Shown: positions 50,894-60,925 of the stretch, piece by piece
How the letters are laid out: every line of letters begins with the position of its first letter
Position numbering within the stretch: position 1 is the first letter of the stretch
Assembly: GCF_041435015.1 (NCBI RefSeq)
Contig: NZ_CP107989.1
Span: forward strand, 3,596,001-3,660,000
Source of the DNA: Streptomyces canus
GTDB lineage: Bacteria; Actinomycetota; Actinomycetes; Streptomycetales; Streptomycetaceae
Reading direction: 5' to 3'
Length of the DNA stretch: 64,000 nucleotides
Position numbers and translations under genes: made by a program
The notes under the pieces: model-generated
The model's input: the letters and a program-made list of their open reading frames with translations, nothing else
Databases searched by the model: none
Told to the model about the DNA's origin: nothing

Positions 50894-52360
50894 CTACTTG
50901 TGCGCCAGCACCGGTACGTCCAGGATCACCCGGGTGCCGCCCTCCGGAGCCGGGACCATGTCGAACGTACCGCCCAACTCGCCCTCCACCAGCGTCCGTA
51001 CGATCTGCAGGCCCAGGTTGCCCCCGGTGTGCGGGTCGAAGCCCTCGGGCAGACCGACGCCGTCGTCCTGGACGGTCACGAGGAGGCGGGCCTCCTTGGT
51101 GGTGCCGCCGCGGACGGCCGAGACCTCGACCGTGCCGGTCTCGCCCTCGCGGAACCCGTGCTCCAGGGCGTTCTGCAGGATTTCCGTCAGGACCATCGAC
51201 AGGGGGGTGGCGACCTCGGCGTCCAGAATGCCGAAGCGTCCGCTGCGGCGGCCGGTGACCTTGCCCGGGGAGATCTCGGCGACCATCGCGAGCACGCGGT
51301 CGGCGATCTCGTCGAACTCCACGCGTTCGTCCAGGTTCTGAGACAGCGTCTCATGCACGATCGCGATGGAGCCGACCCGCCGTACCGCCTCCTCGAGGGC
51401 CTCCCGGCCGCGGTCGGACTCGATGCGCCGGGCCTGGAGGCGGAGCAGGGCCGCCACCGTCTGGAGATTGTTCTTCACCCGGTGGTGGATCTCCCGGATG
51501 GTCGCGTCCTTGGTGATCAGCTCCCGCTCGCGTCGGCGCAGCTCGGTCACGTCCCGCAGCAGGACCAGCGAACCGATGCGGGTGCCCTTGGGCTTGAGCG
51601 GAATCGCCCGGAACTGGATGACCCCGTCGTGCGCCTCGATCTCGAACTCACGGGGCGCCCAGCCGCTGGCGACCTTGGCGAGCGCCTCGTCCACCGGGCC
51701 ACGGGTCGGGGCGAGTTCGGCGGTGGTCCTGCCGAGGTGCTGGCCGACGAGGTCCGAGGCGAGGCCCATGCGGTGGTACGCGGACAGGGCGTTCGGAGAG
51801 GCGTACTGGACGATGCCGTCCGCGTCCAGCCTGATCAGCCCGTCGCCGACGCGCGGGGCGGCGTCCATGTCCATCTGCTGGTTGGGGAACGGGAAGGAAC
51901 CGGCCGCGATCATCTGCGCCAGGTCCGACGCGCTCTGCAGATAGGTCAGTTCGAGACGGCTCGGGGTGCGCACGGTGAGCAGGTTGGTGTTGCGCGCGAT
52001 GACACCGAGGACGCGCCCCTCCCGTCGTACCGGAATCGACTCGACACGGACCGGGACCTCCTCGCGCCACTCCGGGTCGCCCTCGCGCACGATCCGGCCT
52101 TCGTCGAGCGCCGCGTCCAGCAGGGGGCGGCGGCCGCGCGGGACGAGGTGGCCGACCATGTCGTCCTGGTAGGAGGTGGGGCCGGTGTTGGGGCGCATCT
52201 GCGCGACGGAGACATAACGGGTGCCGTCGCGGGTGGGGACCCACAGAACGAGGTCGGCGAAGGAGAGGTCGGAGAGCAACTGCCACTCCGAGACCAGCAG
52301 ATGCAGCCACTCGAGGTCGGAGTCGTCGAGGGCAGTGTGCTGGCGGACCAGTTCGTTCAT
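50894..52360 (-). CDS. PdtaS-type cytoplasmic sensor histidine kinase
   Basis: A 488-aa soluble kinase of the HisKA_2/HWE class. It begins with a GAF-like domain (about 10-150), then a PAS domain (GLIRLDADGIVQYASPNALSAY near 180), then the histidine box REIHHRVKNNLQTVAALLRLQ and the ATPase (VLTEILQNALEHGF, DDGVGLP, GNLGLQIVRTLVEGELGG). No membrane segment is present. Orthologues partner a PdtaR-type ANTAR antiterminator, which is not in this window. ATG at 52360 is preferred to a GTG nine bases upstream. The sensed ligand is unknown, and it lies convergently with wblE. Confidence 0.93.
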   Translation of the reverse strand: MNELVRQHTALDDSDLEWLHLLVSEWQLLSDLSFADLVLWVPTRDGTRYVSVAQMRPNTGPTSYQDDMVGHLVPRGRRPLLDAALDEGRIVREGDPEWREEVPVRVESIPVRREGRVLGVIARNTNLLTVRTPSRLELTYLQSASDLAQMIAAGSFPFPNQQMDMDAAPRVGDGLIRLDADGIVQYASPNALSAYHRMGLASDLVGQHLGRTTAELAPTRGPVDEALAKVASGWAPREFEIEAHDGVIQFRAIPLKPKGTRIGSLVLLRDVTELRRRERELITKDATIREIHHRVKNNLQTVAALLRLQARRIESDRGREALEEAVRRVGSIAIVHETLSQNLDERVEFDEIADRVLAMVAEISPGKVTGRRSGRFGILDAEVATPLSMVLTEILQNALEHGFREGETGTVEVSAVRGGTTKEARLLVTVQDDGVGLPEGFDPHTGGNLGLQIVRTLVEGELGGTFDMVPAPEGGTRVILDVPVLAHK

Positions 52361-52611
52361 GGAGGGCACAGGTGCGAGCGTACCTGGGGGTATGTGAGTG
52401 ACCTAAAAGCGCCGGGCCCTGAGAACACCCGCGGGCCGCGGCGCCTGGGAAGGACCCTCAACCTTCCCGGCACCGCAGCCCGGAGCAATATCGGCCGTGG
52501 GGTGTGCGGTCCCGGTCGGCCGAGGATGAGGACCCGGGGCAGTCAGGGCAGAGAGCTCCGGTTCCTCGGTCCGCCTTCCTGTGCGGGGAAGACGGAAGTC
52601 ACGCGTTCAAT

Positions 52612-52627
52612 TGTGGACTAGACCACT
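52612..52627. promoter_or_regulatory. DasR-type (dre) site in the spacer after the small gene
   Basis: TGTGGACTAGACCACT matches the dre consensus AGTGGTCTAGACCACT at all but two positions. It is located about 105 bp beyond the end of the 52733-53044 gene and 250 bp from the PdtaS-type kinase start, so its target is unclear. The rest of 52370-52732 shows no gene. Confidence 0.6.
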
Positions 52628-52732
52628 AGGTGTGTCCATGCGTTGGAGCGTGTTTGTTGTTGGAGCTTTCCCTCACGGGAGTCACCTACTCGGACGCCCT
52701 AATAACCACCACGCAGCCTAACCCGTGTGGGT

Positions 52733-53044
52733 TCATGTGCGGGGCCAGATAGCCAGGGCAATTTCCGCGACCGCCTCCGACACCTCCCGGCTCGCGCCGT
52801 CGCGCGCCTGTGGGGACATGGCCTGGATCACCGCCTGGAGCAGTTGGTCGCGGCATGGATGACGAGGCAGCCGTGCGGGCGGCCGGGAGCCGTGTACTCG
52901 ACCGCGGCCTCGCGCAGCTATCCGCTCCATGGCGGCCCGGACGGTGGGCTCCTCGGCGAGAGCCCGGTCACTGAAGGAGCCGTACCGCGCTCCGTTCTCG
53001 TCCCGCCCGGCAAGGAAGAGAACGTCCCCACAACCATCCCCCAC
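52733..53044 (-). CDS. Small hypothetical protein after the SIS gene
   Basis: A 103-aa open frame with moderately coding third positions, starting at a GTG 11 bases after the isomerase stop (ccgggg lies upstream). DVLFLAGRDENGARYGSFSDRALAEE and the C-terminal LLQAVIQAMSPQ...VSEAVAEIALAIW give two helical halves; the Pro/Arg-rich middle is irregular. No family recognised. It could also be non-coding read-through; the position in the amino-sugar operon is the main support. Confidence 0.5.
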   Translation of the reverse strand: MGDGCGDVLFLAGRDENGARYGSFSDRALAEEPTVRAAMERIAARGRGRVHGSRPPARLPRHPCRDQLLQAVIQAMSPQARDGASREVSEAVAEIALAIWPRT

Positions 53045-53054
53045 ATGCCCCGGC

Positions 53055-54128
53055 TCAGTGCGTTTCCGTCACCTTCGCCAGGGCGCGCGGTGCGTCCGGG
53101 TCCTGGCCGCGGGCGATCGTGACCTCGTAGGCCAGGAGCTGGAGCGGGATGATCTCCAGGACGGGCTGGACCTCCTCGGCCACGTTCTCGGTCGGCAGGA
53201 CGAAGCCGGCCGAGGCCTGCTCGACCTGGCTCCGGGGGCCGACCACGACCAGGTCCGCGCCCCGGCCGCGCAGGCGGTCGAGGACGGGCTGGAGGGCCTC
53301 GCCGCCCTTGCCGTCGGTGACGACCGCGATGACCGGCGAGACGTTGTCGACCATGGCGAGGGGGCCGTGCATCAGGTCGGCACCCGAGTAGGCGAGCGCG
53401 GGGATGTAGCTGGTCTCCATCAGCTTGAGGGCGGCTTCCTTGGCGGTGGGATAGCCGTAGCCGCGGGAGGTGATCACCATGCGCTCGGCGAAGCGGTAGC
53501 GGGCGGCGAGGGCGCGGACCTCGTCCTGCCGGGCGAGCAGTCCGGCGGCCAGGTCCGGCAGCACCCGGGCGGGAGCGCCGTCGCCGCCCCGCAGACCTTC
53601 GACGAAGAGATAGAGGGCGAGGAGGGAGGCCGTATACGTCTTGGTCGCGGGAAGGGCCTTCTCCGGTCCGGCCATGATGTCGACGTGGTATTCGGAGACG
53701 CCGGCCAGCGGGGAGTCGGGGTTGTTGGTCACCGCGAGGGTGAGGGCGCCGGCCTCGCGGGCTGCCCGGGTCGAGGCCACCAGGTCCGGGGAGCCGCCGG
53801 ACTGACTGACGGTGATGACCAGGACGTCGGTGAGGTCGGGGCGGGCCCCGTAGGCGGTGGTGGTCGACATGGAGGTCAGGCCGCAGGGCAGCCCGAGGCG
53901 GATTTCGAGGAGGTATTTGGCGTAGAGGGCCGCGTTGTCGGAGGTGCCGCGGGCGGTCAGCAGGACGAAGCGGGGTGCGCGGGCGGCGATCTCCTGGGCG
54001 ACCTTGCGGATCGCCGGGGCGCCCTCGTCCAGGATGCGGCGCAGGACGGCGGGCTGTTCGGCCATCTCGCGGGCCATGATCCGGCCGGGCAGGTCGCGCT
54101 GGGGGTCGGGTGTCGTGACGGTGGTCAT
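53055..54128 (-). CDS. SIS-domain sugar-phosphate isomerase/GlmS-like protein
   Basis: A 357-aa protein with two SIS domains and no glutaminase domain. First: FVLLTARGTSDNAALYAKYL and VITVSQSGGSPDLVA (the S-x-S-G-x-S/T substrate loop); second: RMVITSRGYGYPTAKEAALKL and YSGADLMHGPLAMVD. It resembles the isomerase half of GlmS and aldose-ketose isomerases, so it likely interconverts amino-sugar phosphates. It is divergent from nagB and shares its dre site, placing it in the DasR regulon. ATG at 54128. Confidence 0.93.
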   Translation of the reverse strand: MTTVTTPDPQRDLPGRIMAREMAEQPAVLRRILDEGAPAIRKVAQEIAARAPRFVLLTARGTSDNAALYAKYLLEIRLGLPCGLTSMSTTTAYGARPDLTDVLVITVSQSGGSPDLVASTRAAREAGALTLAVTNNPDSPLAGVSEYHVDIMAGPEKALPATKTYTASLLALYLFVEGLRGGDGAPARVLPDLAAGLLARQDEVRALAARYRFAERMVITSRGYGYPTAKEAALKLMETSYIPALAYSGADLMHGPLAMVDNVSPVIAVVTDGKGGEALQPVLDRLRGRGADLVVVGPRSQVEQASAGFVLPTENVAEEVQPVLEIIPLQLLAYEVTIARGQDPDAPRALAKVTETH

Positions 54129-54238
54129 GGCCCCTATTCCACTCCCCCTCCCGCCCCACCGCGCGGAAGGGGGCCTGTCCGAGATGTGGCGCGGTGATGG
54201 CTTTCGTGGACCTGGGCCGTGGAACCCGATTCTGCTAG

Positions 54239-54254
54239 ATTGGTCTAAACCACT
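54239..54254. promoter_or_regulatory. dre site between the SIS gene and nagB
   Basis: ATTGGTCTAAACCACT differs from the dre consensus AGTGGTCTAGACCACT by two positions and lies 50 bp before nagB and 111 bp before the divergent SIS gene. nagB is an established DasR target, so GlcNAc/GlcN phosphate would relieve repression of both genes. Confidence 0.9.
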
Positions 54255-54303
54255 CAGACCGTTTCTCCAGATCAGACCGTTTCCTCAGATCGGCAGGCCC
54301 AGC

Positions 54304-55089
54304 GTGGAAGTTGTCATCGTTCCGGATGCCAAGGCGGGTGGCGAGCTCATCGCCGGGGCCATGGCCCAGTTGCTCCGGCACAAGCCCGACGCCCTGCTCG
54401 GCGTGGCGACCGGCTCGACCCCGCTGCCCATCTACGAGGCGCTGGCGGCCAAGGTGCGGTCCGGCGCCGTGGACGCCTCGCGGGCGCGGATAGCCCAGCT
54501 CGACGAGTACGTGGGGCTGCCGGCCGAGCATCCGGAGTCGTACCGTTCGGTGCTGCGGCGCGAGGTGCTGGAGCCGCTGGGGGTACCGATGTCCTCGTTC
54601 ATGGGGCCGGACGGGACGGCCGAGGACATCCCCGGCGCCTGTGAGGCCTATGACTCGGCGCTGGCCGAAGCCGGGGGTGTGGATCTGCAGGTGCTCGGGA
54701 TCGGGACGGACGGGCACATCGGTTTCAACGAGCCGTGTTCCTCGCTGGCCTCGCGGACTCGGATCAAGACCTTGACCGAGCAGACCCGGGTGGACAACGC
54801 GCGGTTCTTCGACGGGGACATCGAGCAGGTCCCGCATCACGTCATCACCCAGGGCATCGGGACGATCCTGGAGGCTCGGCATCTGGTGCTGCTCGCCACG
54901 GGTGAGGGGAAGGCCGATGCGGTCGCGGCGACGGTGGAGGGGCCGGTCGCCGCGGTGTGTCCTGCGTCGGCGCTTCAGCTGCATCCGCACGCGACGGTCG
55001 TGGTCGACGAGGGCGCCGCTTCCAAGTTGAAGCTGGCGGACTACTTCCGGCACACGTTTGTCAACAAGCCCGACTGGCAGGGGATTTAG
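54304..55089 (+). CDS. nagB: Glucosamine-6-phosphate deaminase
   Basis: Converts glucosamine-6-phosphate to fructose-6-phosphate and ammonia, the step that brings GlcNAc into glycolysis. 261 aa, standard length. Motifs: LGVATGSTPLPIYEAL, AQLDEYVGLPAEHPESYRS with the catalytic Asp, and VLGIGTDGHIGFNEP with the ring-opening Asp-Gly-His. GTG at 54304 with an AGG upstream. A dre site precedes it. The perfect 31-bp inverted repeat after the stop ends the transcript. Confidence 0.97.
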   Translation: MEVVIVPDAKAGGELIAGAMAQLLRHKPDALLGVATGSTPLPIYEALAAKVRSGAVDASRARIAQLDEYVGLPAEHPESYRSVLRREVLEPLGVPMSSFMGPDGTAEDIPGACEAYDSALAEAGGVDLQVLGIGTDGHIGFNEPCSSLASRTRIKTLTEQTRVDNARFFDGDIEQVPHHVITQGIGTILEARHLVLLATGEGKADAVAATVEGPVAAVCPASALQLHPHATVVVDEGAASKLKLADYFRHTFVNKPDWQGI

Positions 55090-55108
55090 GGCGGTTCTCC
55101 CGTTTGCC

Positions 55109-55171
55109 GGGTTGTACGGCGCGAAGGTGCCGGTCCCTTGAAGGGACCGGCACCTTCGCGCCGTACAACCC
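55109..55171. terminator. 31-bp perfect inverted repeat between nagB and the GH3 gene
   Basis: 55109-55139 and 55141-55171 are exact reverse complements with a one-base centre; the stem can fold to a cttgaag loop. Its size and symmetry suit a bidirectional terminator for the convergent genes. Confidence 0.92.
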
Positions 55172-55181
55172 CGCTACAGCC

Positions 55182-56666
55182 CTACTCCCCCGCGATGATC
55201 TCCGCCGCCGCTCTGGCGCAGACCCGGGCGGCGCCGTGGGTCGCGATGTGCAGGGCTCCTCGGGCGGGGGCCTGAGGGAGGCCCATCTCGATCACGATCG
55301 TGTCGGGGCGGGTTCTGAGGACGGTGTCCAGGGCCGCTCCCATCCAGGAGTGGCGGTGTTCGTCGCGCACCACGGCCACGATGCGGCGGGGGCCGGCCGC
55401 GGCCAGGGTGGCGAGGCCCGCGTCCTCGCCGGCGAAGCTGCCCGTTTCCGTGCCCGGGATCAGCCGGGCGAGTTCGGCGGCGACGCCCCAGGGCGTTTCG
55501 TCGCCGACGGCCACATTGGCCACCGGGGTGAAGGCGGCGACGTAGGGCGCCGTGGTGAGGGGGGTGAAGCCGTCCGCGCCCGTGATGCGCAACGCCCTTC
55601 GGGCCGCGCGCAGTCCCACCTCCGCGTCGGCCGGCAGCTGCGTGTCGGCCGCGCCGGCCGCCGTCCAGTGGGCCAGCGTGCGCACGCGCTCCGCCGCTTG
55701 TGCGAGCCGCTCCTCGGGGAGTTCACCCGAGCGCACCGCGGAGACCAGGGCGTCGCGCAGGCGCCGTACCGTCTCGTCGTCGGCCAGGCCGCCGCCCACG
55801 CAGATCGCGTCGGCACCGGCGGCAATGGCCAGGACGCTGCCCCGCTCGATGCCGTAGGTGCCGGCGATGGCCTGCATCTCCATGCCGTCGGTGACGATGA
55901 GGCCGGTGTAGCCGAGTTCGCCGCGGAGCAGGTCGGTCAGCACCCGGCCGGACAACGTGGCCGGGCGGTCCGGGTCCAGGGCCGGGACCAGGATGTGGGC
56001 GGTCATCACCGCGCGGGTTCCGGCGGCGATGGCCGCGCGGAACGGGGAGAGCTCCCGCGATCCCAGGACAGAGGTGTCCACGTCGATGCGTGGGAGCGCG
56101 TGGTGGGAGTCGACCGCCGTGTCGCCGTGGCCCGGGAAGTGCTTGGTGCACGCCGCCACACCCGCCGACTGGAGGCCGGTGACGTAGGCGGCGGTGTGGC
56201 GGGCGACCAGTGTCGAGGAGGCCCCGAAGGAGCGGACGCCGATCACCGGGTTGGACGGGTTCGAGTTCACGTCGGCCGACGGGGCCCAGTTGAGGTTCAC
56301 CCCGCAGGCCGCGAGACGACGGCCGAGTTCCGCGGCCACCTCCCGTGTCAGTTCCACGTCGTCCACCGCGCCGAGGGCGTGGTTGCCGGGGAAGGACGAG
56401 CCGGTGCGCACCTCCAGGCGGGTGACGTCACCGCCCTCCTCGTCGATGGCCACCAGGACGTCGTCGCGCTCGGCGCGCAACTGGGCCGTCAGGGCGGTCA
56501 GTTGCTGCGGCGAGGCGATGTTGCGGCCGAACAGGCCGACCGAGGCGAGGCCCTCGCCGAGGCGGCGCAGCAGCCAGTCGGGGGCGGTGGTGCCGGTGAA
56601 GCCGGGCTGCAGGACGGTCAGCGCGTCGCGGGTCAGCGTGTCTGTGCCGCTGGCGAATGTCGTCAT
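55182..56666 (-). CDS. GH3 beta-N-acetylglucosaminidase
   Basis: A 494-aa NagZ-like glycosidase. TKHFPGHGDTAVDSHHALP is the GH3 NagZ loop with the Asp-His dyad, YTGLIVTDGMEMQAIAG carries the nucleophile Asp, and LVAIDEEGGDVTRL-type residues (VAIDEEGG) lie near the N-terminus. No signal peptide is visible, so it acts in the cytoplasm on imported chitosugars. ATG at 56666 lies nine bases after the dasC stop, giving a das operon of four genes; together they import and split chitobiose. Confidence 0.95.
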   Translation of the reverse strand: MTTFASGTDTLTRDALTVLQPGFTGTTAPDWLLRRLGEGLASVGLFGRNIASPQQLTALTAQLRAERDDVLVAIDEEGGDVTRLEVRTGSSFPGNHALGAVDDVELTREVAAELGRRLAACGVNLNWAPSADVNSNPSNPVIGVRSFGASSTLVARHTAAYVTGLQSAGVAACTKHFPGHGDTAVDSHHALPRIDVDTSVLGSRELSPFRAAIAAGTRAVMTAHILVPALDPDRPATLSGRVLTDLLRGELGYTGLIVTDGMEMQAIAGTYGIERGSVLAIAAGADAICVGGGLADDETVRRLRDALVSAVRSGELPEERLAQAAERVRTLAHWTAAGAADTQLPADAEVGLRAARRALRITGADGFTPLTTAPYVAAFTPVANVAVGDETPWGVAAELARLIPGTETGSFAGEDAGLATLAAAGPRRIVAVVRDEHRHSWMGAALDTVLRTRPDTIVIEMGLPQAPARGALHIATHGAARVCARAAAEIIAGE

Positions 56667-56675
56667 CGGGGGGCG

Positions 56676-57518
56676 TTATCCCTTCACGGCGCCCGCGGTG
56701 AGGCCCGCGGCCATCTTGCGCTGGACGAGGAGGAAGAGGACCACGATCGGCACGGCCATCATGGTGGAACCGGCCATCATGGGGGCGTATTCGGTGCCGT
56801 GTTTGGTGGTGAAGTTGCCGAGCCAGACGGTCGCGGTCTGGTTCTTCTGGCTGAGCAGCATGAGGGCGTAGAGGTACTCGTTCCAGGCCTGGATGAAGGC
56901 GTAGACCGAGGTGGCGACCATGCCGGGGGCCAGCAGCGGGAAGACCACCCGCAGAAAGGCGCCCGTGGGCGAGCAGCCGTCGACCATCGCCGCCTCCTCC
57001 AGCTCCTTCGGGATGTTGACGATGAAGCCGCGCAGCGTCCACACCGTGAAGGGGAGGATGAAGGTCAGGTACGTGATGATCAGACCCGACAACTTGTCGT
57101 ACTGGTCGAGGTCGTTGAGGAGCAGGAAGACCGGGATGATCATCGCGACCAGGGGGATCATCTGGACCGCGAGGATGCCCACGATCACGATTTTGCGGCC
57201 GCGGAAGGCGAAGCGGGAGATGGCGAGGGCGGCCAGGGTGCCGACCACGACGCCGATCGCCACGACCGACAGGGAGACGATCAGGCTGCGGCCGACCGGG
57301 CCCCAGAAGTCGGCGATGTCCAGCGCGCGGCTGAAGTTGCCCAGCGTCAACCCCGTCGGCAGCAGGCTCGGGTCCGGGTCGATGGCGTCCTTCGCCGGTT
57401 TGAACGCCGTGTTCACCATCCAGTAGACGGGGAAGCCTGCGGTGACGAAGACGAGGAGGCCGAGGAGGTTCCAGCCGGCCTTGGACTTCCGGCGGGCCCC
57501 AGGAGCGAGCGTGCTCAT
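56676..57518 (-). CDS. dasC: Chitobiose ABC transporter permease DasC
   Basis: A 280-aa MalG-type permease with six membrane helices. The ATPase-docking EAA loop is ELEEAAMVDGCSPTGAFLRVVFPLL. It pairs with DasB; the ATPase (MsiK) is encoded elsewhere, as no ATPase gene is in this cluster. ATG at 57518 overlaps the dasB stop by four bases (ATGA). Confidence 0.95.
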   Translation of the reverse strand: MSTLAPGARRKSKAGWNLLGLLVFVTAGFPVYWMVNTAFKPAKDAIDPDPSLLPTGLTLGNFSRALDIADFWGPVGRSLIVSLSVVAIGVVVGTLAALAISRFAFRGRKIVIVGILAVQMIPLVAMIIPVFLLLNDLDQYDKLSGLIITYLTFILPFTVWTLRGFIVNIPKELEEAAMVDGCSPTGAFLRVVFPLLAPGMVATSVYAFIQAWNEYLYALMLLSQKNQTATVWLGNFTTKHGTEYAPMMAGSTMMAVPIVVLFLLVQRKMAAGLTAGAVKG

Positions 57519-58495
57519 TCGACCTCTCCGATCTTCAGCATCTGGCGCATGTAGACCGCGACGACCCCGAGCAGCAGGAGCACGGTGATGAGGGCGATCG
57601 CCGAACCCTGCCCGTAGTCGTTGACCACGAAGGCGCGGTCGTACGAGTACGTCGTCAGTATCTGGAACTCAGGCTCCGGGTGGCCGTTGCGCATGACGAA
57701 CACCTGGGGGAAGACGCCCATGTCCCAGATGACCGAGAGGGTCGTCAGCATCACGATGAGCGGCTTGAGGATCGGCAGGGTGACGTACCGGAAGATGCCC
57801 CACGCGCCCGCGCCGTCCAGCCGGGCCGCCTCCTCCAGCTCGGCCGGGACCTGGGTGAGCCCGGCGCTCAGGGTGATCACGACGAACGGCACCGCGCCCC
57901 AGACCACGAGCAGCATGATCACGGCCAGGCCCTGAGGGCCGCTCGCGAACCAGTTGTGGCCGATCATCTCGACCCCGGGCAGCTTGCTGAGCAGCGCGTT
58001 GAGGATGCCGTAGTCCGCGTCGAACAGCCACTTGAAGACCGTGGTGGCGACGATGATCGGCATGCCCCAGCTGGCCACCAGCGCGATGTTGACGAGGGTC
58101 TTCACCCAGCCGGAGACCCGCTGGAGCAGCAGCGCGATGAGCATGCCGGCGACCATGGTGAAGATCACGCAGCCCGCCGCGAAGACGAAGGTCCGGACGA
58201 CGACCGCCCAGAACTCGCCGTCGTCGAGGACGCCGGTGAAGTTGTCGAATCCGACCCAGTCCGCGGGCAGGAAGCCCCACAGCTGGGACTGTCCGAACTT
58301 CTGGAAGGACAGCGTGACCAGGCGGACCAGCGGATAGCCGAGGACCAGCACCAGGATCAGCAGACAGGGGGCGAGCAGGAGCCAGGGCGTGGCGTTGAAG
58401 GTCCGCTTTCTGCGCGGCAGAACCGGCCTGGACGGCGGTGGTACCGACATCGGCGGCGGCACCTCGGTGGGGGTGGTCGTGTCTGCGGCACTCAT
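57515..58495 (-). CDS. dasB: Chitobiose ABC transporter permease DasB
   Basis: A 326-aa MalF-type permease with a 30-residue cytoplasmic start rich in Pro and six helices (PWLLLAPCLLILVLVLGYPL opens the first). EAA motif: ELEEAARLDGAGAWGIFRYVTLPIL. Seventy-five bases after the dasA stop, so part of one operon. Confidence 0.95.
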   Translation of the reverse strand: MSAADTTTPTEVPPPMSVPPPSRPVLPRRKRTFNATPWLLLAPCLLILVLVLGYPLVRLVTLSFQKFGQSQLWGFLPADWVGFDNFTGVLDDGEFWAVVVRTFVFAAGCVIFTMVAGMLIALLLQRVSGWVKTLVNIALVASWGMPIIVATTVFKWLFDADYGILNALLSKLPGVEMIGHNWFASGPQGLAVIMLLVVWGAVPFVVITLSAGLTQVPAELEEAARLDGAGAWGIFRYVTLPILKPLIVMLTTLSVIWDMGVFPQVFVMRNGHPEPEFQILTTYSYDRAFVVNDYGQGSAIALITVLLLLGVVAVYMRQMLKIGEVE

Positions 58496-58570
58496 CGCGT
58501 GCTCCTCAGCGGTCCTTCACGTCGTACGAGAGGCAGGGCCCCGCCGGTCTCAACGGGGCCCTGCCTGCGG

Positions 58571-59854
58571 TCACTTGGTGTTGATGACCTTGTCGATCGC
58601 GGCGTCCGCCTCCTTCGCGGCGGCCTCGACCGACTTCTTGCCGGTGCCGATGTTCTGCAGCATGTTCTGCAGGACCTGGGCCTTCTCGACCTGGCCCCAA
58701 CCGGGCGCCATCGGGACGAACCAGTTGGACTCGGCCGCGGTGGCCGGGACCGCGGTCGCCGGGTCGTTCTTCAGGGTGGCGAGGTCGGTCTTGTTGTTGG
58801 GCAGGTTGCCCTTGGCCATCAGGCCCTTCTGGCCGGAGGGGCCGGTGAAGGCGTTGATCCACTCGGCGGCGACGGCCTGCGCCTTCGACTTCACCGGGAC
58901 GGCGAGGTCCGAACCGCCCAGGAAGACGGGCATGTTCTTGCCGGACGGGCCGGGCATCACGAAGTTCTCGAGGTTGCCCTTGAGCTTGCCGGTCTTGTCG
59001 TTCTTCGGGTCGGCGGAGGTCGCGCCCTCCCAGGCAGCGCCGAAGATCATGCCGGACTTGCCCTGGCCGTAGACGATGTAACGGTCGGACTCGTCCTTGG
59101 TCTTGTCGCCGTGCATGTACGTGTCGACGACGTTCTTGAACTCGGTGAGGCCCTTGACGGACTCCGGCGAGGAGAGGTTGCCCTTCCACTGGCCGCCGTC
59201 CTCCTTGGCGATGGAGCCGCCGGCGTCGTAGACGAAGGACATGGCCGCGTACCAGTCACGGGTGGGCTGGTACCAGGCGGAGAACTTGTCGCCCTCCTTC
59301 TTCTGGACCTTGTCCAGGGCGGCGGTGAGCTCCGCGTAGGTCTTCGGCGTGGACTTGACGCCGACCGAGGCGAAGAGGTCCTTGCGCCAGTTGCCGACGC
59401 GACCGCCCGCGTAGTAGGGGACGCCGTAGGTCTTGCCGTCGTAGGACACCGAGGCCTTGAGACCGTCGAGCCAGGCGGACGAGTTGGTGAACTTCGCTGT
59501 GTCCAGGGGCGCGAAGGCGCCCTTGACCATGTAGCCCAGCATCTCGGTATTGCCCATCTCGACCACGTCGGGGGCCTTGTCGGTGGCGAGGACCGCGTCG
59601 AGCTTGGTGTTCTTGTCCGGCCAGCCGTAGTACTCGTGGTTGATCTTGATGCCGGGGTGCTTCTTCTGGACCGCGGCGTCCGCGGCCTTCACCAGCTCGG
59701 GCCAGTTGTTCTGAGCGTCGACGGTGAGCCAGACGGTCAGCTCCTTGGCGTCCGCGCCGCTGTTGTCCGAACTTCCGCTGTCGCTGTTCCCACATGCCGC
59801 GACGGAGACCACCATGCCCGCGATACCGATCGCGGCTGCCAGCTTGCGCTTCAC
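58571..59854 (-). CDS. dasA: Chitobiose-binding lipoprotein DasA
   Basis: A 427-aa solute-binding lipoprotein (SBP_bac_1) for N,N'-diacetylchitobiose. GTG at 59854 follows gaggaggg; the signal peptide KRKLAAAIGIAGMVVSVAAC ends in the lipobox VAAC. Sugar-binding features include ELTVWLTVDAQNNWPEL and DVVEMGNTEMLGYM. First gene of dasABC; the dre site at 59909-59924 is 55 bp upstream of the start and is a known strong DasR target. Confidence 0.97.
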   Translation of the reverse strand: MKRKLAAAIGIAGMVVSVAACGNSDSGSSDNSGADAKELTVWLTVDAQNNWPELVKAADAAVQKKHPGIKINHEYYGWPDKNTKLDAVLATDKAPDVVEMGNTEMLGYMVKGAFAPLDTAKFTNSSAWLDGLKASVSYDGKTYGVPYYAGGRVGNWRKDLFASVGVKSTPKTYAELTAALDKVQKKEGDKFSAWYQPTRDWYAAMSFVYDAGGSIAKEDGGQWKGNLSSPESVKGLTEFKNVVDTYMHGDKTKDESDRYIVYGQGKSGMIFGAAWEGATSADPKNDKTGKLKGNLENFVMPGPSGKNMPVFLGGSDLAVPVKSKAQAVAAEWINAFTGPSGQKGLMAKGNLPNNKTDLATLKNDPATAVPATAAESNWFVPMAPGWGQVEKAQVLQNMLQNIGTGKKSVEAAAKEADAAIDKVINTK

Positions 59855-59908
59855 GCCACCCTCCTCAGGGATGCCCACACCTCCCGCCCACAGGCCGGGA
59901 CCTGGACC

Positions 59909-59924
59909 AATGGTGTAGACCAGT
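59909..59924. promoter_or_regulatory. dre site of dasA
   Basis: AATGGTGTAGACCAGT, the reverse of ACTGGTCTACACCATT, which I recall as the S. coelicolor dasA operator. It lies just upstream of the dasA ribosome site. Confidence 0.92.
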
Positions 59925-59932
59925 AGGGGGAG

Positions 59933-59948
59933 CTTGGACCAGACCACG
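59933..59948. promoter_or_regulatory. Second dre-like site in the dasA-dasR interval
   Basis: CTTGGACCAGACCACG matches the dre consensus except at positions 1, 2, 6, 8 and 16, nine bases from the dasA site, so two DasR dimers could bind next to each other. Confidence 0.65.
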
Positions 59949-60056
59949 AAGCCTGTCAAGGGCCCACGAAATGGCTCTGACCAGCCGTTATGCGAGCTAC
60001 ATATGCAGGAACCATTAGTAAAGAAGCCAGCGAAAACAGCCGCGCCGGAGTACTGT

Positions 60057-60925
<869 letters not shown>

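Noticed and set aside
57680-59926. Long plus-strand open frame opposite dasB and dasA
   Set aside because: Shadow of the das genes, which have signal peptide, EAA loops and operators in place.
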